A program made the translations under genes and the position numbers. Positions 38,191-46,952 of a stretch of 64,000 nt of DNA are shown one piece after another; the stretch's first letter is position 1, and each line of letters opens with the position of its first letter. The notes below the pieces were generated by a model, which was not told the origin of the DNA, made no database searches, and saw nothing but the letters and a program-made list of their open reading frames with translations. The DNA is taken from contig NZ_CP152407.1 in the NCBI RefSeq assembly GCF_038958875.1, forward strand, positions 2,301,501 through 2,365,500. Reading direction: 5' to 3'. This stretch comes from Acidovorax sp. FHTAMBA (GTDB lineage Bacteria > Pseudomonadota > Gammaproteobacteria > Burkholderiales > Burkholderiaceae_C).

Positions 38191-40652
38191 AGCAGGTTCT
38201 CCTGTGGGTGGTCAGCGGTACGGTGGGAACCCGGCCCAAGGCCGGGGAACGAGGGCAGCAGGTCGGCTGCCCAATCGAGGCCGCGGTGGCGCAGCCATGC
38301 GGCTGCGAACGGCGTGGACGCGGATGAAGCGGCAGCGAGCGCCGCGTCGATGTCGCGCTGGTCTTGCGGCGTGGACGCACCCGCGAAGGCCAGCGTCGCG
38401 GCGCCCAGGTCGAGGTCGAACAGGCGATTGCCGAGGCGGGACTGGTAGTAGTAGTCGCGCTTGGGCTGCGCGGTCGCCACGATCTCGATCTGGCGCGAGT
38501 TCAACCCGAAGCCTTCGTAGATGGTGCGAATCTGCGGCTCGGTCGCCTGCGGGTTCGGCAGGAAGATGCGGCTTGCGCAGCTTTCGATGATTGCGGGCGC
38601 GATGCTCGAATCCTTGATGTCGGCCAGGCTCTGTGTGGCGAAGATGACGCTGACGTTCTTCTTGCGCAGCGTCTTGAGCCACTGGCGGATGCGCGCGGCA
38701 AACACCGGGTCATCAAGAAACAGCCACGCCTCATCGAGCATCAGCAGCGTGGGCGCACCGTCGAAGCGTTCGTCGAAGCGCGCGAACAGATAGCCCAGCA
38801 CGGCCATGACGGCGGCCTTGCTGTGCATCAGTTCTTCCATCTCGAATCCCTGCACGTCGGCCATGCCCAGCCGCTCGTGGTCGGCGTCCAGCAGCTTGCC
38901 GTGGGCGCCACCGAGCACGTAGGGCGCGAGCGCCTGGCGCAGCGCGTTCGATTGCAGCAGCACGGAAAGCCCGGTCATCGTGCGCTGCTCCAGCGGCGCA
39001 CCAGCGAGACTGCCGAGCGCCGACCAGATGGCCGCCTTCTCGTCGGGGCCGACCGCCACGCCTTCATGCAGCAGGCGGCCTTCGATCCATTCGGCCGCCC
39101 AGGTGCGGTAGCCCTCGCGGTCAATGCGTGCCAGCGGCTGGAAAGCAATCTCGCCATCCATCCCGAGGTCGTAGTGCTCGCCGCCCAGGCCCAGGATGGT
39201 GGCGCGCATGGAGCGTCCCATGTCGAAGGCGAAGATGCGCGAGCCGGGGTAGCGGCGAAACTGCATCGCCAGCGTGGCGAGCAAGACCGACTTGCCCATG
39301 CCGGTCGGGCCTGCGACCAACGTGTGGCCCACGTCGCCGATGTGCGTCACCAGCCGGAACGGCGTGGCGCCGTCGGTGCGCGTGACGATCAGCGGCGGGC
39401 CGTCCAGGTGGTCGTTCTTCTCCGGCCCGGCCCATACCGCCGACACCGGCATCATGTGCGCCAGGTTCAGCGTCGATACGATGGGCTGGCGCACGTTGGC
39501 GTATGCGTTGCCAGGGATCGAGGACAGCCACGCATCCACGGCGTTGAGCGTTTCGGGGATGGTGACGAAGCCCCGGCCTTGGATAACGCGCTCCACCATG
39601 CGCAGCTTCTCGTCTGCCACGGCGGCGTCCGTGTCCATGACGGTGACGGTCGCCGTCAGATAACCGAAGGAGACCTGATCGCTGCCCAGCTCCTGCAAGG
39701 CAGCGTCGGCGTCGGCTGCCTTGTTGTTGGCGTCGGTATCCACCAGCGGGCTTTCCTGCTGGAAGATTGTTTCGCGCAGCAGCGCGATGACGTTCTTGCG
39801 CTTGGCGAACCACTGGCGGCGCAGGCGCCCCAATTCCCGTTCCGCTTCGGCCTTGTCGAGGCACAAGAACCGGGTTGACCAGCGATACGCAAAGCCGAGG
39901 CGGTTGAGGTCGTCCAGAATCCCCGGCCAAGTCGAGGTCGGGAAACCCCGCACCGACGCCACGCGCAGGTGCTGGTCGCCCAGCATGGGCGCCAGGCCAC
40001 CGACCAGTACGGAATCGGTCAGGAGCGCGTCGATGTGGAACGGAACCTCGGGCACGCCAACGCGGTAGCGCCGCGTCGAGATGGTCGCGTGCAGGTAGGT
40101 CAGCGTCTGGCCGTCATCGAGCCAGGCAATCTCCGGCATCACGCCATCGAGCAGATCGAAGACGCGATCCGTTTCCGCCACAAAGGCCGTCAGGCGCTCG
40201 CGCCAGTCCACGCCTTCGGTGGGACGGTTCTCGTACAGCATCCCCGTCGCGCGGGCGCGTGATTCCTCGGCCGGCAGGTACACCAGCGTCAGGTGATAAC
40301 CGCTCTCGAAGTGGTTACCCGATTCCTCGAAGGTGGCCCGGCGTTCCTCGTCCACCAGCCACGACAGCGGCTCGGGGAACTCCGAGTGCGGGTAGTCGGC
40401 CGCCGACCGGCGCTCGGCTTCGATGAACAGCGCCCAGCCCGAACCCAGGCGGCGCAGCGCGTTGTTCAGGCGCGCCGACGTGGCGATCAGCTCGCCCTGC
40501 GTCGCGCTGTCGAGGTCGGGGCCACGAAAGCGCGCCGTGCGCTGGAAACTGCCGTCCTTGTTCAAGACGACGCCCGGCGCGACCAGTCCGGCCCACGGAA
40601 GCCAATCGGCGAGCAATGCGGGCCGCTGGCGGTATTCGGCAAGGTTCAGCAT
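38187..40652 (-). CDS. trbE: T4SS ATPase TrbE (VirB4 family)
   Basis: An 821-residue ATPase that powers pilus assembly and substrate transfer. The N-terminal CagE/VirB4 domain (ALLADWLPWAGLVAPGVVLN, then GGLAPMLGDQHLR) is followed by the motor domain with Walker A GPTGMGKSVLL at about residue 450 and Walker B LLMLDEAWLFLDD at about 644. Length is normal for the family. Both catalytic motifs are intact. Confidence 0.94.
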   Translation of the reverse strand: MLNLAEYRQRPALLADWLPWAGLVAPGVVLNKDGSFQRTARFRGPDLDSATQGELIATSARLNNALRRLGSGWALFIEAERRSAADYPHSEFPEPLSWLVDEERRATFEESGNHFESGYHLTLVYLPAEESRARATGMLYENRPTEGVDWRERLTAFVAETDRVFDLLDGVMPEIAWLDDGQTLTYLHATISTRRYRVGVPEVPFHIDALLTDSVLVGGLAPMLGDQHLRVASVRGFPTSTWPGILDDLNRLGFAYRWSTRFLCLDKAEAERELGRLRRQWFAKRKNVIALLRETIFQQESPLVDTDANNKAADADAALQELGSDQVSFGYLTATVTVMDTDAAVADEKLRMVERVIQGRGFVTIPETLNAVDAWLSSIPGNAYANVRQPIVSTLNLAHMMPVSAVWAGPEKNDHLDGPPLIVTRTDGATPFRLVTHIGDVGHTLVAGPTGMGKSVLLATLAMQFRRYPGSRIFAFDMGRSMRATILGLGGEHYDLGMDGEIAFQPLARIDREGYRTWAAEWIEGRLLHEGVAVGPDEKAAIWSALGSLAGAPLEQRTMTGLSVLLQSNALRQALAPYVLGGAHGKLLDADHERLGMADVQGFEMEELMHSKAAVMAVLGYLFARFDERFDGAPTLLMLDEAWLFLDDPVFAARIRQWLKTLRKKNVSVIFATQSLADIKDSSIAPAIIESCASRIFLPNPQATEPQIRTIYEGFGLNSRQIEIVATAQPKRDYYYQSRLGNRLFDLDLGAATLAFAGASTPQDQRDIDAALAAASSASTPFAAAWLRHRGLDWAADLLPSFPGLGPGSHRTADHPQENLL

Positions 40653-40664
40653 CTCGGCGTCCCC

Positions 40665-40937
40665 CTACACGTCCAGCAGCGGCTTGTGCTTGATGTGCCG
40701 CGCAAAGACCTGCATGAACTGCGGATCGACGCGCGCACCCCACACCGCCAGCGAATGGCCGACGATCCAGAGCACCACGCCGGGAATCCACAGTTGCAGG
40801 CCCAAGCCCACGGCGGTGGCCAGCGTGCCGTTGGCAATCGCCACGGTGCGCGGTGCCCCGCCCAACAGGATTGGCTCGGTCAGCGAGCGATGCAGCGGCA
40901 CCTCGAAACCGGCCGCGAAAATGTCCGGGGCACTCAT
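40665..40937 (-). CDS. trbD: T4SS protein TrbD (VirB3 family)
   Basis: A 90-residue protein with one hydrophobic hairpin (VGLGLQLWIPGVVLWIVGHSL) and the VirB3 signature FEVPLHRSLTEPILLGGAPR near the N terminus. It works with TrbE at the inner membrane. The start overlaps the trbC stop by 4 bp, and trbE follows after 12 bp. Confidence 0.9.
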   Translation of the reverse strand: MSAPDIFAAGFEVPLHRSLTEPILLGGAPRTVAIANGTLATAVGLGLQLWIPGVVLWIVGHSLAVWGARVDPQFMQVFARHIKHKPLLDV

Positions 40938-41320
40938 ACGACGGCCCCGCCGGAGAAGCTGAAGAACGACAGGAAGAACGAGGACGCCGCGAACGCGATG
41001 GACAGGCCAAAAACGATCTGGATCAGCTTGCGAAAACCCCCCGACGTGTCGCCGAAGGCCAGCGCCAAGCCCGTGGCGATGATGATCATGACCGCGACGA
41101 TCCGTGCCACCGGCCCCTGGATGGATTCAAGGATGGATTGCAAGGGCCCTTCCCAGGGCATCGAGGAACCGGCGGCCTGGGCGGTGCCGGCCAGGAACAG
41201 CAGCAGCGCGGCCAGCAGTAGCCCTTGCCCTGCAGGGCGAGCCAGGGTGCGCAGCCGCGTCAAGCGGGACAGGTGGAAAAGCGGATTTACGGAAATACGG
41301 AAAGCATCAACATGCGTCAC
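40934..41320 (-). CDS. trbC: T4SS pilin TrbC (VirB2 family)
   Basis: A 128-residue prepilin. A long N-terminal leader ends in LAGTAQAAGS, followed by two hydrophobic helices of the mature pilin (VARIVAVMIIIATGLALAFG and LIQIVFGLSIAFAASSFFLS). The start is GTG, overlapping the trbB stop by 4 bp. RP4-type TrbC is cyclised by a TraF peptidase, and no such gene is visible in the window. Confidence 0.9.
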   Translation of the reverse strand: MTHVDAFRISVNPLFHLSRLTRLRTLARPAGQGLLLAALLLFLAGTAQAAGSSMPWEGPLQSILESIQGPVARIVAVMIIIATGLALAFGDTSGGFRKLIQIVFGLSIAFAASSFFLSFFSFSGGAVV

Positions 41321-42405
41321 GGCAGTTCTCCAGAAGGATTGAGGGAGGGGGACGGGGAAGTCGCCGCAGCGGGCGCGGCATCGGACGCCAGCGGAAGCTC
41401 GGGGAACGGCGCTTCCATCGCGTCCGTCAAACCGTCCACCAATCGGTATCCCACGCCGTCAAAGCCGACGACGCGGGCGATGCTCTCGATGCGGCGCCTG
41501 CGCCCGCGTCCGGCGATGTGGATCACCACGTTGACCGCCTCGGCGATCAGCGCACGCGGCGGGTTCACGGCCACTTCAAGAATCAGTTGCTCCATGCGCA
41601 GCAGCGCGCCCAAGGCGGAGCCGGCATGGATCGTGGCGATACCGCCGGGGTGACCCGTGCCCCAGACCTTGATGAGATCCAGCGCCTCGGGTCCGCGCAC
41701 CTCGCCCACCACGACGCGATCCGGGCGCAGGCGCATCGAGGAACGCACCAGCTCGGTCATGGACACCACGCCCTGGCGCGTGCGCAGCGGCACGTGGTCG
41801 CGCGCCGCGCATTGCAGCTCCACCGTGTCTTCGAGCACCAGCACGCGGTCCCCCGAGGCGGCGATCTCGGCTAGCAGCGCATTGGCAAGCGTGGTCTTGC
41901 CGCTGCTCGTGGCTCCTGCGATCAGGATGTTTTGGCGCTCACGCACGGCCCGCACCAGAAAGCCCGCCTGAGCGCTGGTCATCATCCCGTCGATGACGTA
42001 CCGCTCCAGCGGGATCACGCCGATGGCGCGCTTGCGCAGCGCGAAGGCCGGCCCCGGCGCTGCAGGTGGCAGGATGCCCTCGAAGCGTTCGCCCGTTTCG
42101 GGCAGCTCGGCCGACAGCAGCGGCTGGCCGCGATGCACTTCCGCACCGACGTGGGCCGCCACCAGCCGGATGATGCGTTCGCCGTCCGCTTCTGACAGCT
42201 CCACGCCCATCGGCGCGCGGCCCGAAGAAAGCCGATCCACCCATAGCGTCCGGTCAGGATTCAGCATCACTTCCACCACGTCCGGGTCTTCCAACGCGGC
42301 GGCGATCAGCGGCCCCATCGCCGTGCGCAGCATCTGGATGCGGCGATCCAGAGACGTGGCAGCGGATGAACGAGGTTCTGGCGGGATTTGGGGAGCGGCG
42401 CTCAT
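41317..42405 (-). CDS. trbB: T4SS ATPase TrbB (VirB11 family)
   Basis: A 362-residue hexameric traffic ATPase. Walker A is GATSSGKTTLANA at about residue 163, the Asp box precedes it, Walker B is in RVVVGEVRGPEALDL, and the His box is in GTGHPGGIATIHAG. It supplies energy for pilus assembly and substrate switching. It overlaps both the CopG-like gene and trbC by 4 bp. Confidence 0.94.
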   Translation of the reverse strand: MSAAPQIPPEPRSSAATSLDRRIQMLRTAMGPLIAAALEDPDVVEVMLNPDRTLWVDRLSSGRAPMGVELSEADGERIIRLVAAHVGAEVHRGQPLLSAELPETGERFEGILPPAAPGPAFALRKRAIGVIPLERYVIDGMMTSAQAGFLVRAVRERQNILIAGATSSGKTTLANALLAEIAASGDRVLVLEDTVELQCAARDHVPLRTRQGVVSMTELVRSSMRLRPDRVVVGEVRGPEALDLIKVWGTGHPGGIATIHAGSALGALLRMEQLILEVAVNPPRALIAEAVNVVIHIAGRGRRRRIESIARVVGFDGVGYRLVDGLTDAMEAPFPELPLASDAAPAAATSPSPSLNPSGELP

Positions 42406-42866
42406 GAGGCACGCTCCCGCGCTTCAGCGACTGCCGCCGCGTCATCCATCCGCATCGGGTCGGGATGCAGTTCTTCCACCACGTCACGCACGAGGCTGCG
42501 CCCGCGCAGCAAGTGGCGGCCAAGCTGTTCGACGAACTGCTCGAACCGCGCCTTGCCATGCGCGCGGGCGGCTTCCTGATGGGCTTCGGGAACCGGCGTG
42601 CTGACGGTCAGGAAGTAGCGGATGAACAGCGCCAGCGTTTCGATCTGGATGTTCTGGTCGCGCTCCAGGCGTTCGGCCTGACGCGACAGGTGATCCAGCC
42701 GCTTGGCGATGGCCGCCTCGCGCCGGTCGGCGGCATCGGGCGACAACCACGATGCGAGCGCCGCCGCGACGATGGATGACTTCGAGACGCCTTTCTTGGC
42801 GGCCAGTTCTTCCAGGCGCTTAGCGTGCCCGTGCTGGATGAACAGATTGAGGCGGTATTGGCTCAT
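42402..42866 (-). CDS. CopG-like ribbon-helix-helix protein
   Basis: A 154-residue protein with an N-terminal ribbon-helix-helix (QYRLNLFIQHGHAKRLEELA, then KGVSKSSIVAAALASW) followed by a helical region. It lies between traG and trbB with 4-bp overlaps on both sides, the usual place of this gene in Tn4371-type transfer operons. It probably binds DNA, perhaps as an operon regulator; this is inference. Confidence 0.8.
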   Translation of the reverse strand: MSQYRLNLFIQHGHAKRLEELAAKKGVSKSSIVAAALASWLSPDAADRREAAIAKRLDHLSRQAERLERDQNIQIETLALFIRYFLTVSTPVPEAHQEAARAHGKARFEQFVEQLGRHLLRGRSLVRDVVEELHPDPMRMDDAAAVAEARERAS

Positions 42867-44860
42867 AGGTCGATTCCGTCGTTGGGGTCGAGGGAAGCCA
42901 ACCGGGCCGTGCGCTGCATGGCCGGATCGAACTGGCGCGGGAGGGGAAGCGGCTCGTCGTCGTCATCGAGCAGCGCCAGGTCGGCCGCAGGCGCGACCAG
43001 CTCGGGGTCGTAGGCGACGGCTTTGGAGAGTTCAGGCTGATGGCGCGGGCCGCCGTCGTCGGCATTGCCAAAGTCATCGGCGGCATCGGCTGGGGGCACG
43101 GTCGGCACAGCAGGAATCGCCAGGCCGCTCCAGTCATCGGCACGGGCCGGCGGTACGTCGGCATAGTGCCCATCCGCAAGCGAAGGCGGCGGCAGCACGC
43201 GGCGCTTGAAATTGGCGTCGGCGTAGTAGCGCAGCTTCTTCGCCTTGATAGGTGGCAGGCTGGACACCATCACCACCGATTCATCCGGCGGAAGCTGCAT
43301 CACTTCGCCAGGGGTGAGCAGCGGGCGTGCCGTTTCCTGCCGCGACACCATGAGGTGCCCGAGCCACGGCGCGAGCCGATGGCCGGCGTAGTTGCGCTGC
43401 GCGCGCAGCTCGGTGGCCGTGCCCAGGGTTTCGGAAATGCGCTTGGCCGTGCGTTCGTCGTTGGTGGCGAACGTCACCCGGACATGGCAGTTGTCGAGGA
43501 TGGAATGGTTTTGGCCATACGCCTTGTCGATCTGGTTGAGCGACTGCGCGATGAGGAAGCTGCGGATGCCATAGCCGGCCATAAAAGCAAGCGCCGTCTC
43601 GAAGAAATCGAGCCGGCCCAGCGCAGGAAACTCATCGAGCATCAGCAACAGCTTGTGGCGGCGCTCGATGCCATCCGACCCGTCGAGCGATTCGGTCAGC
43701 CGTCGGCCGATCTGGTTGAGGATCAGGCGGATCAGCGGCTTGGTGCGGCTAATGTCCGAAGGCGGCACCACGAGGTACAGCGATACCGGATGCTCGGCGG
43801 CAATCAGGTCGGCGATGCGCCAGTCACAGCGTGAGGTGACTTCGGCCACCGTGGGGTCACGGTACAGGCCGAGGAACGACATGGCCGTGGACAGCACGCC
43901 TGAACGCTCGTTGTCGCTCTTGTTGAGGACTTCGCGCGCGGCAGACGCCACCACGGGATGCGGGCCATCACCCAGGTGCGGCGTGGTCATCATCCGGTGC
44001 AAGGTCAGCTCGAAGGGGCACGCCGGGTCGGACAGGAAGTTGGCAACACCCCGCAGCGTCTTGTCTTCGCTCGCATAGAGAACGTGCAGGATCGCGCCCA
44101 CCAGCAGCGCGTGCGAAGTCTTCTCCCAATGGTTGCGTTTCTCCAGCGCCCCTTCGGGATCGACCAGAATGTCCGCGATGTTCTGCACGTCGCGCACCTC
44201 ATTCGCACCGCGCCGGACTTCCAGCAGTGGGTTGTAGGCTGCTGACATGGCATCAGTCGGGTTGAACAGCAGGCAGTGCGAGAAGCGCGAGCGCCAGCCG
44301 GCGGTGATCTGCCAGTTTTCGCCCTTGATGTCGTGGATGACGGCCGACGTGGGCCACGAAAGCAGCGTGGGAACGACCAGACCGACGCCTTTGCCCGAGC
44401 GCGTAGGTGCGAAGGTCAGGACATGTTCCGGGCCTTCGTGGCGCAGGTACTGGCGATCATGCTGGCCGAGGAACACGCCGGTCGGCTGCGTGAGGCCGGC
44501 CTTGCTAATGTCCTGCGCATTCGCCCAGCGTGCCGAGCCGTAGGTCGTGACGAGGCGCGACTGACGCGAGCGCCAGATCGACATGCCGATGGCGACCACC
44601 ACGGCCACGAGTCCGCTGCCGCCTGCGATGGCGCCGCCCGTGTCAAAGACGCGGGGCGCGTAGGCATCGAAGAAGAACCACCACTCGAACAACCGCCAAG
44701 GGTGATAGATCGGTGTGCCGAGAAGATCGAACCAGGGCGAGCCAAGGCGTACTTGATAGCCGAGGGCCGCTGCTGTCCATTGTGTGGCACTCCACACTCC
44801 GGCGATCACGATGCCGAATACCACGGCGATCTGACCGAATAGCACATTCGTACCTTGCAT
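42863..44860 (-). CDS. traG: conjugative coupling protein TraG (VirD4 family)
   Basis: A 665-residue coupling ATPase that hands relaxase-bound DNA to the transfer channel. The TM segments are near residues 10-28 and 78-95. Walker A APTRSGKGVG is at 151-160 and Walker B is LLLMLDEFPALGR. The C-terminal 100 residues are acidic and Pro-rich. The ATG giving MQGTNVLFG has GGAG upstream and was chosen over a longer frame. As the first gene of the long transfer operon it needs a relaxase partner, which is not in the window. Confidence 0.93.
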   Translation of the reverse strand: MQGTNVLFGQIAVVFGIVIAGVWSATQWTAAALGYQVRLGSPWFDLLGTPIYHPWRLFEWWFFFDAYAPRVFDTGGAIAGGSGLVAVVVAIGMSIWRSRQSRLVTTYGSARWANAQDISKAGLTQPTGVFLGQHDRQYLRHEGPEHVLTFAPTRSGKGVGLVVPTLLSWPTSAVIHDIKGENWQITAGWRSRFSHCLLFNPTDAMSAAYNPLLEVRRGANEVRDVQNIADILVDPEGALEKRNHWEKTSHALLVGAILHVLYASEDKTLRGVANFLSDPACPFELTLHRMMTTPHLGDGPHPVVASAAREVLNKSDNERSGVLSTAMSFLGLYRDPTVAEVTSRCDWRIADLIAAEHPVSLYLVVPPSDISRTKPLIRLILNQIGRRLTESLDGSDGIERRHKLLLMLDEFPALGRLDFFETALAFMAGYGIRSFLIAQSLNQIDKAYGQNHSILDNCHVRVTFATNDERTAKRISETLGTATELRAQRNYAGHRLAPWLGHLMVSRQETARPLLTPGEVMQLPPDESVVMVSSLPPIKAKKLRYYADANFKRRVLPPPSLADGHYADVPPARADDWSGLAIPAVPTVPPADAADDFGNADDGGPRHQPELSKAVAYDPELVAPAADLALLDDDDEPLPLPRQFDPAMQRTARLASLDPNDGIDL

Positions 44861-45077
44861 CTTCTGGGCTCCAATCACAGCACGGGGATGTGCCGCAGCC
44901 ACGAGGATCAAGGCGGGGGTTAAGGCTGGTCAAAGGCCATTACGGCAGCGATTCAGACGAAAAGAGCCAGATTTATTGCAGTAGCGAAGAAAATAGAAAT
45001 GCCGCAGGCGCGAGCGCATTGCGGGATAGCGAAGTAACAGTGGGAGGCTTGTCGCAGCGAAGCGACGAGAAAAGGGA

Positions 45078-45305
45078 CTACTGAGCTCTCTGCTCCGGCC
45101 GGTCACCGAAGAAGCGTCGTTTAGCCGCTTCAGCGGCACGCAGGCAGATTTCGTCATTGACCTTCAGGCGCTTCTCCTTACATAGGCGTTGGATTTCCTT
45201 GATGCGCTCGGGATTGGTCACAAGCGCATCCACGGTTTCCGAAGGTTGAGTGGGGTCGCATGCGGTCAGTGCGGCGATGAGCATCAGGAACATCACTTTG
45301 TTCAT
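45078..45305 (-). CDS. small EexN-like exclusion lipoprotein
   Basis: A 75-residue lipoprotein: signal with lipobox LTAC at residues about 13-16, then a short helical region (NPERIKEIQRLCKEKRLKVN, then RAAEAAKRRFFGDRPE). The LTAC...PERIK.IQRLC...CLRAAEAAKRRFF pattern is a shorter version of the TrbK-type protein at 37084. It stands between the LysR gene and traG, 217 bp before the traG start. The gap 44861-45077 holds only a GTCGC/GCGAC hairpin and no recognised gene. Confidence 0.7.
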   Translation of the reverse strand: MNKVMFLMLIAALTACDPTQPSETVDALVTNPERIKEIQRLCKEKRLKVNDEICLRAAEAAKRRFFGDRPEQRAQ

Positions 45306-45320
45306 GGGTCCAGTCCTTTA

Positions 45321-46244
45321 TCAGTCGGAGGAGGAGTCTTCTGCGGTGCTGAGGTCATCCGCCGAATCCATGAAGGCCACTCGTTCAATGAATCGGGTCA
45401 GCATCCCAGAAGACTCCGAATCGCGGCGCAGCAGATAGGTTGTGAGCAAGGGCGGCTTGCCCGCCAAGCGCCGGGCCACGACGCCCGATTCGCGGCTGGA
45501 AGCGATGTGCGCCGCACCCGCTAAGCCCAAAGCAAGCCCGGCGGAAACCAGGGTCATCATCACGTCGAAGCTGGCAACGCGCTGCGCGATCAGCGGCTCC
45601 TGACCGCACGTGCGGAGGAAACGATCGACCTGGCGCACATGGCCCTCGAAAACGGCCGGGTCGCCCAGCGCCAATGGATAGCGGAGCACTTCCTTCAGTG
45701 GAATTTGCTTGAAGGCGAGCGCAGGATGTCGGGCTGGCACCGCCACCATCAATTCATCCTCCCACGCGGGAGTCATCACGATGCCGTCGCCCGCGTCTTC
45801 AGCCATCGAGAAGCCAGCGTCATACAGGTCGCTATGAAGCCCCTTGATCTGCTGATCCGACGATACCTCGAACAGTCGGATTTCCACCTCGGGATCTTCT
45901 TCGCGGCTACGCGCCAACAGCGACGGTAGGCGCAATGGCGTGATGCCGTCGGACAAGGCGATCCGTAACTGGCCGTGAAAACCGTTGGCGGCGGACTTGA
46001 CGCTATCACGGGCTTGATCCAGCGCCGCGAAGACGCGCGGAACGTGCTCCACGAACAGCCGCCCCGCGCAGGTCAGTTGCGTGCTGCGAGTCGTGCGAAC
46101 GAAAAGGCGGGCGTTAAGTTCTTCCTCCAACTCCTTGATGGTGGGGGACAGCGGCGACTGGTCGATGTGAAGCCGCTCTGCAGCCCGCGCAAAGTGCAGT
46201 TCTTCCGCGACAGCAAGGAAGCAGCGCAGATGCCGAAGCTCCAT
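45321..46244 (-). CDS. traR: LysR-type regulator at the head of the transfer operon (TraR-like)
   Basis: A 307-residue LTTR with an N-terminal winged helix (MELRHLRCFLAVAEELHFAR, then AERLHIDQSPLSPTIKELE) and a full effector domain. Tn4371-type elements place a LysR regulator called TraR next to traG; the position here matches. The ATG giving MELRHLRC was chosen because it has AGGAAAAGAGG upstream and upstream codons are not LTTR-like. It ends 15 bp before the EexN-like gene, so all may be co-transcribed. Symbol assigned by context. Confidence 0.75.
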   Translation of the reverse strand: MELRHLRCFLAVAEELHFARAAERLHIDQSPLSPTIKELEEELNARLFVRTTRSTQLTCAGRLFVEHVPRVFAALDQARDSVKSAANGFHGQLRIALSDGITPLRLPSLLARSREEDPEVEIRLFEVSSDQQIKGLHSDLYDAGFSMAEDAGDGIVMTPAWEDELMVAVPARHPALAFKQIPLKEVLRYPLALGDPAVFEGHVRQVDRFLRTCGQEPLIAQRVASFDVMMTLVSAGLALGLAGAAHIASSRESGVVARRLAGKPPLLTTYLLRRDSESSGMLTRFIERVAFMDSADDLSTAEDSSSD

Positions 46245-46343
46245 GGCCTCTTTTCCTTTGTTCGTTAGTGCGCCACCGACTGCTTGTAAACCTGCCGTCC
46301 TGACGCATTGCTTCCTTGAACTTCCTTGTGCCGTCTCTGCGCT

Positions 46344-46388
46344 CAGCGGCGCATTGCCGATCACTTGGTCGATTGTCCTGTAGCGCAT
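46344..46388 (-). pseudogene. short cysM-like 5' fragment
   Basis: MRYRTIDQVIGNAPL resembles the start of cysteine synthase CysM (Y-x-T-I-x-x-x-I-G-N-T-P-L). The similarity ends after 15 codons, and the frame runs into the traR leader. It could be a relic of recombination or chance. Confidence 0.3.
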
Positions 46389-46583
46389 ATCAGATAGTCC
46401 TTGCCGATGCAGTCGGCAATGCCACCCCCGCAGCGCGACTGCGCCAATCAAGCATCGTCTGATGCTTCGTACACGGGATTCGAGCGCTGTGCCTCTGCGA
46501 CCTCAGCTCGCGTTGCGGCATCACGCCCGCGTCGGCCCCCATCGAATGGCGACAGGTCCAAGCTCGGAATGCTCTACTAGGTG

Positions 46584-46607
46584 CAGTTTGTCAACTTTGA
46601 CAAGCTG
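46584..46607. promoter_or_regulatory. imperfect palindrome in the 46245-46947 gap
   Basis: CAGTTTGTCAA and TTGACAAGCTG are 11-bp arms with one mismatch around CT. The 703-bp stretch from traR to the boxB remnant contains this, a GCATC/GATGC hairpin near 46450, the TGCA array and no intact gene. It could be an operator for traR or a leftover element end. Confidence 0.35.
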
Positions 46608-46740
46608 TGGTCTCGCTTTAAGTGTCGTATCACAGCAATGGCCCCGTTCTGCGGCCTCACAAGCAAGATGAAGCGCAGCCGGGACTTTCTGCGGAGAGAT
46701 CCGTCTCTGATCTATGCCAAATACGCAATTCACAGTAATC

Positions 46741-46797
46741 TGCATATTAATGCATATTAATGCATATTAATCACACGATTTTGTGCATTATTTTGCA
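46741..46797. promoter_or_regulatory. TGCA(N6)TGCA array, candidate BoxR/BzdR-type operator
   Basis: Three exact tandem copies of TGCATATTAA (46741-46770) give TGCA-N6-TGCA-N6-TGCA. A separate TGCA-TTATTT-TGCA is at 46784-46797. The array lies just upstream of the decayed boxB. In Azoarcus the benzoyl-CoA-responsive repressors BzdR/BoxR are reported to bind TGCA(N6)TGCA. Confidence 0.6.
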
Positions 46798-46894
46798 GAA
46801 TTGTAAGAGGACGTATGAACGCCGCCTTTGTTATCCAACCATCAAGAGTTAAACGAATTGCGAGACATTGGAGAGCGTGCGCGCGGACAACTTC

Positions 46895-46952
46895 GTTGCG
46901 GTCAGCTTGGACGCGGGCATGCCGTTGCGGTCAGCTTGGACGCGGGCATGCC
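46895..46952 (+). repeat. perfect 29-bp tandem duplication
   Basis: The unit at 46895-46923 is repeated exactly at 46924-46952. It begins GTTGCGGTCAGCTTGG and ends GGGCATGCC. The second copy contains the ATG that opens the boxB-like frame. This is a recent slippage or duplication event in a decaying gene. Confidence 0.85.

Noticed and set aside
44861..45077. oriT between traG and the EexN-like gene
   Set aside because: Only a small GTCGC/GCGAC hairpin is present; no recognisable nic motif and no relaxase nearby.
46521..46745. Minus-strand frame of 74 codons (MQITVNCVFGID...)
   Set aside because: No family recognised, and it overlaps the operator array; likely chance or debris.
46741..46770. 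Three tandem TGCATATTAA units as a CRISPR-like array
   Set aside because: Units are 10 bp with no spacers; the TGCA(N6)TGCA operator reading explains them better.
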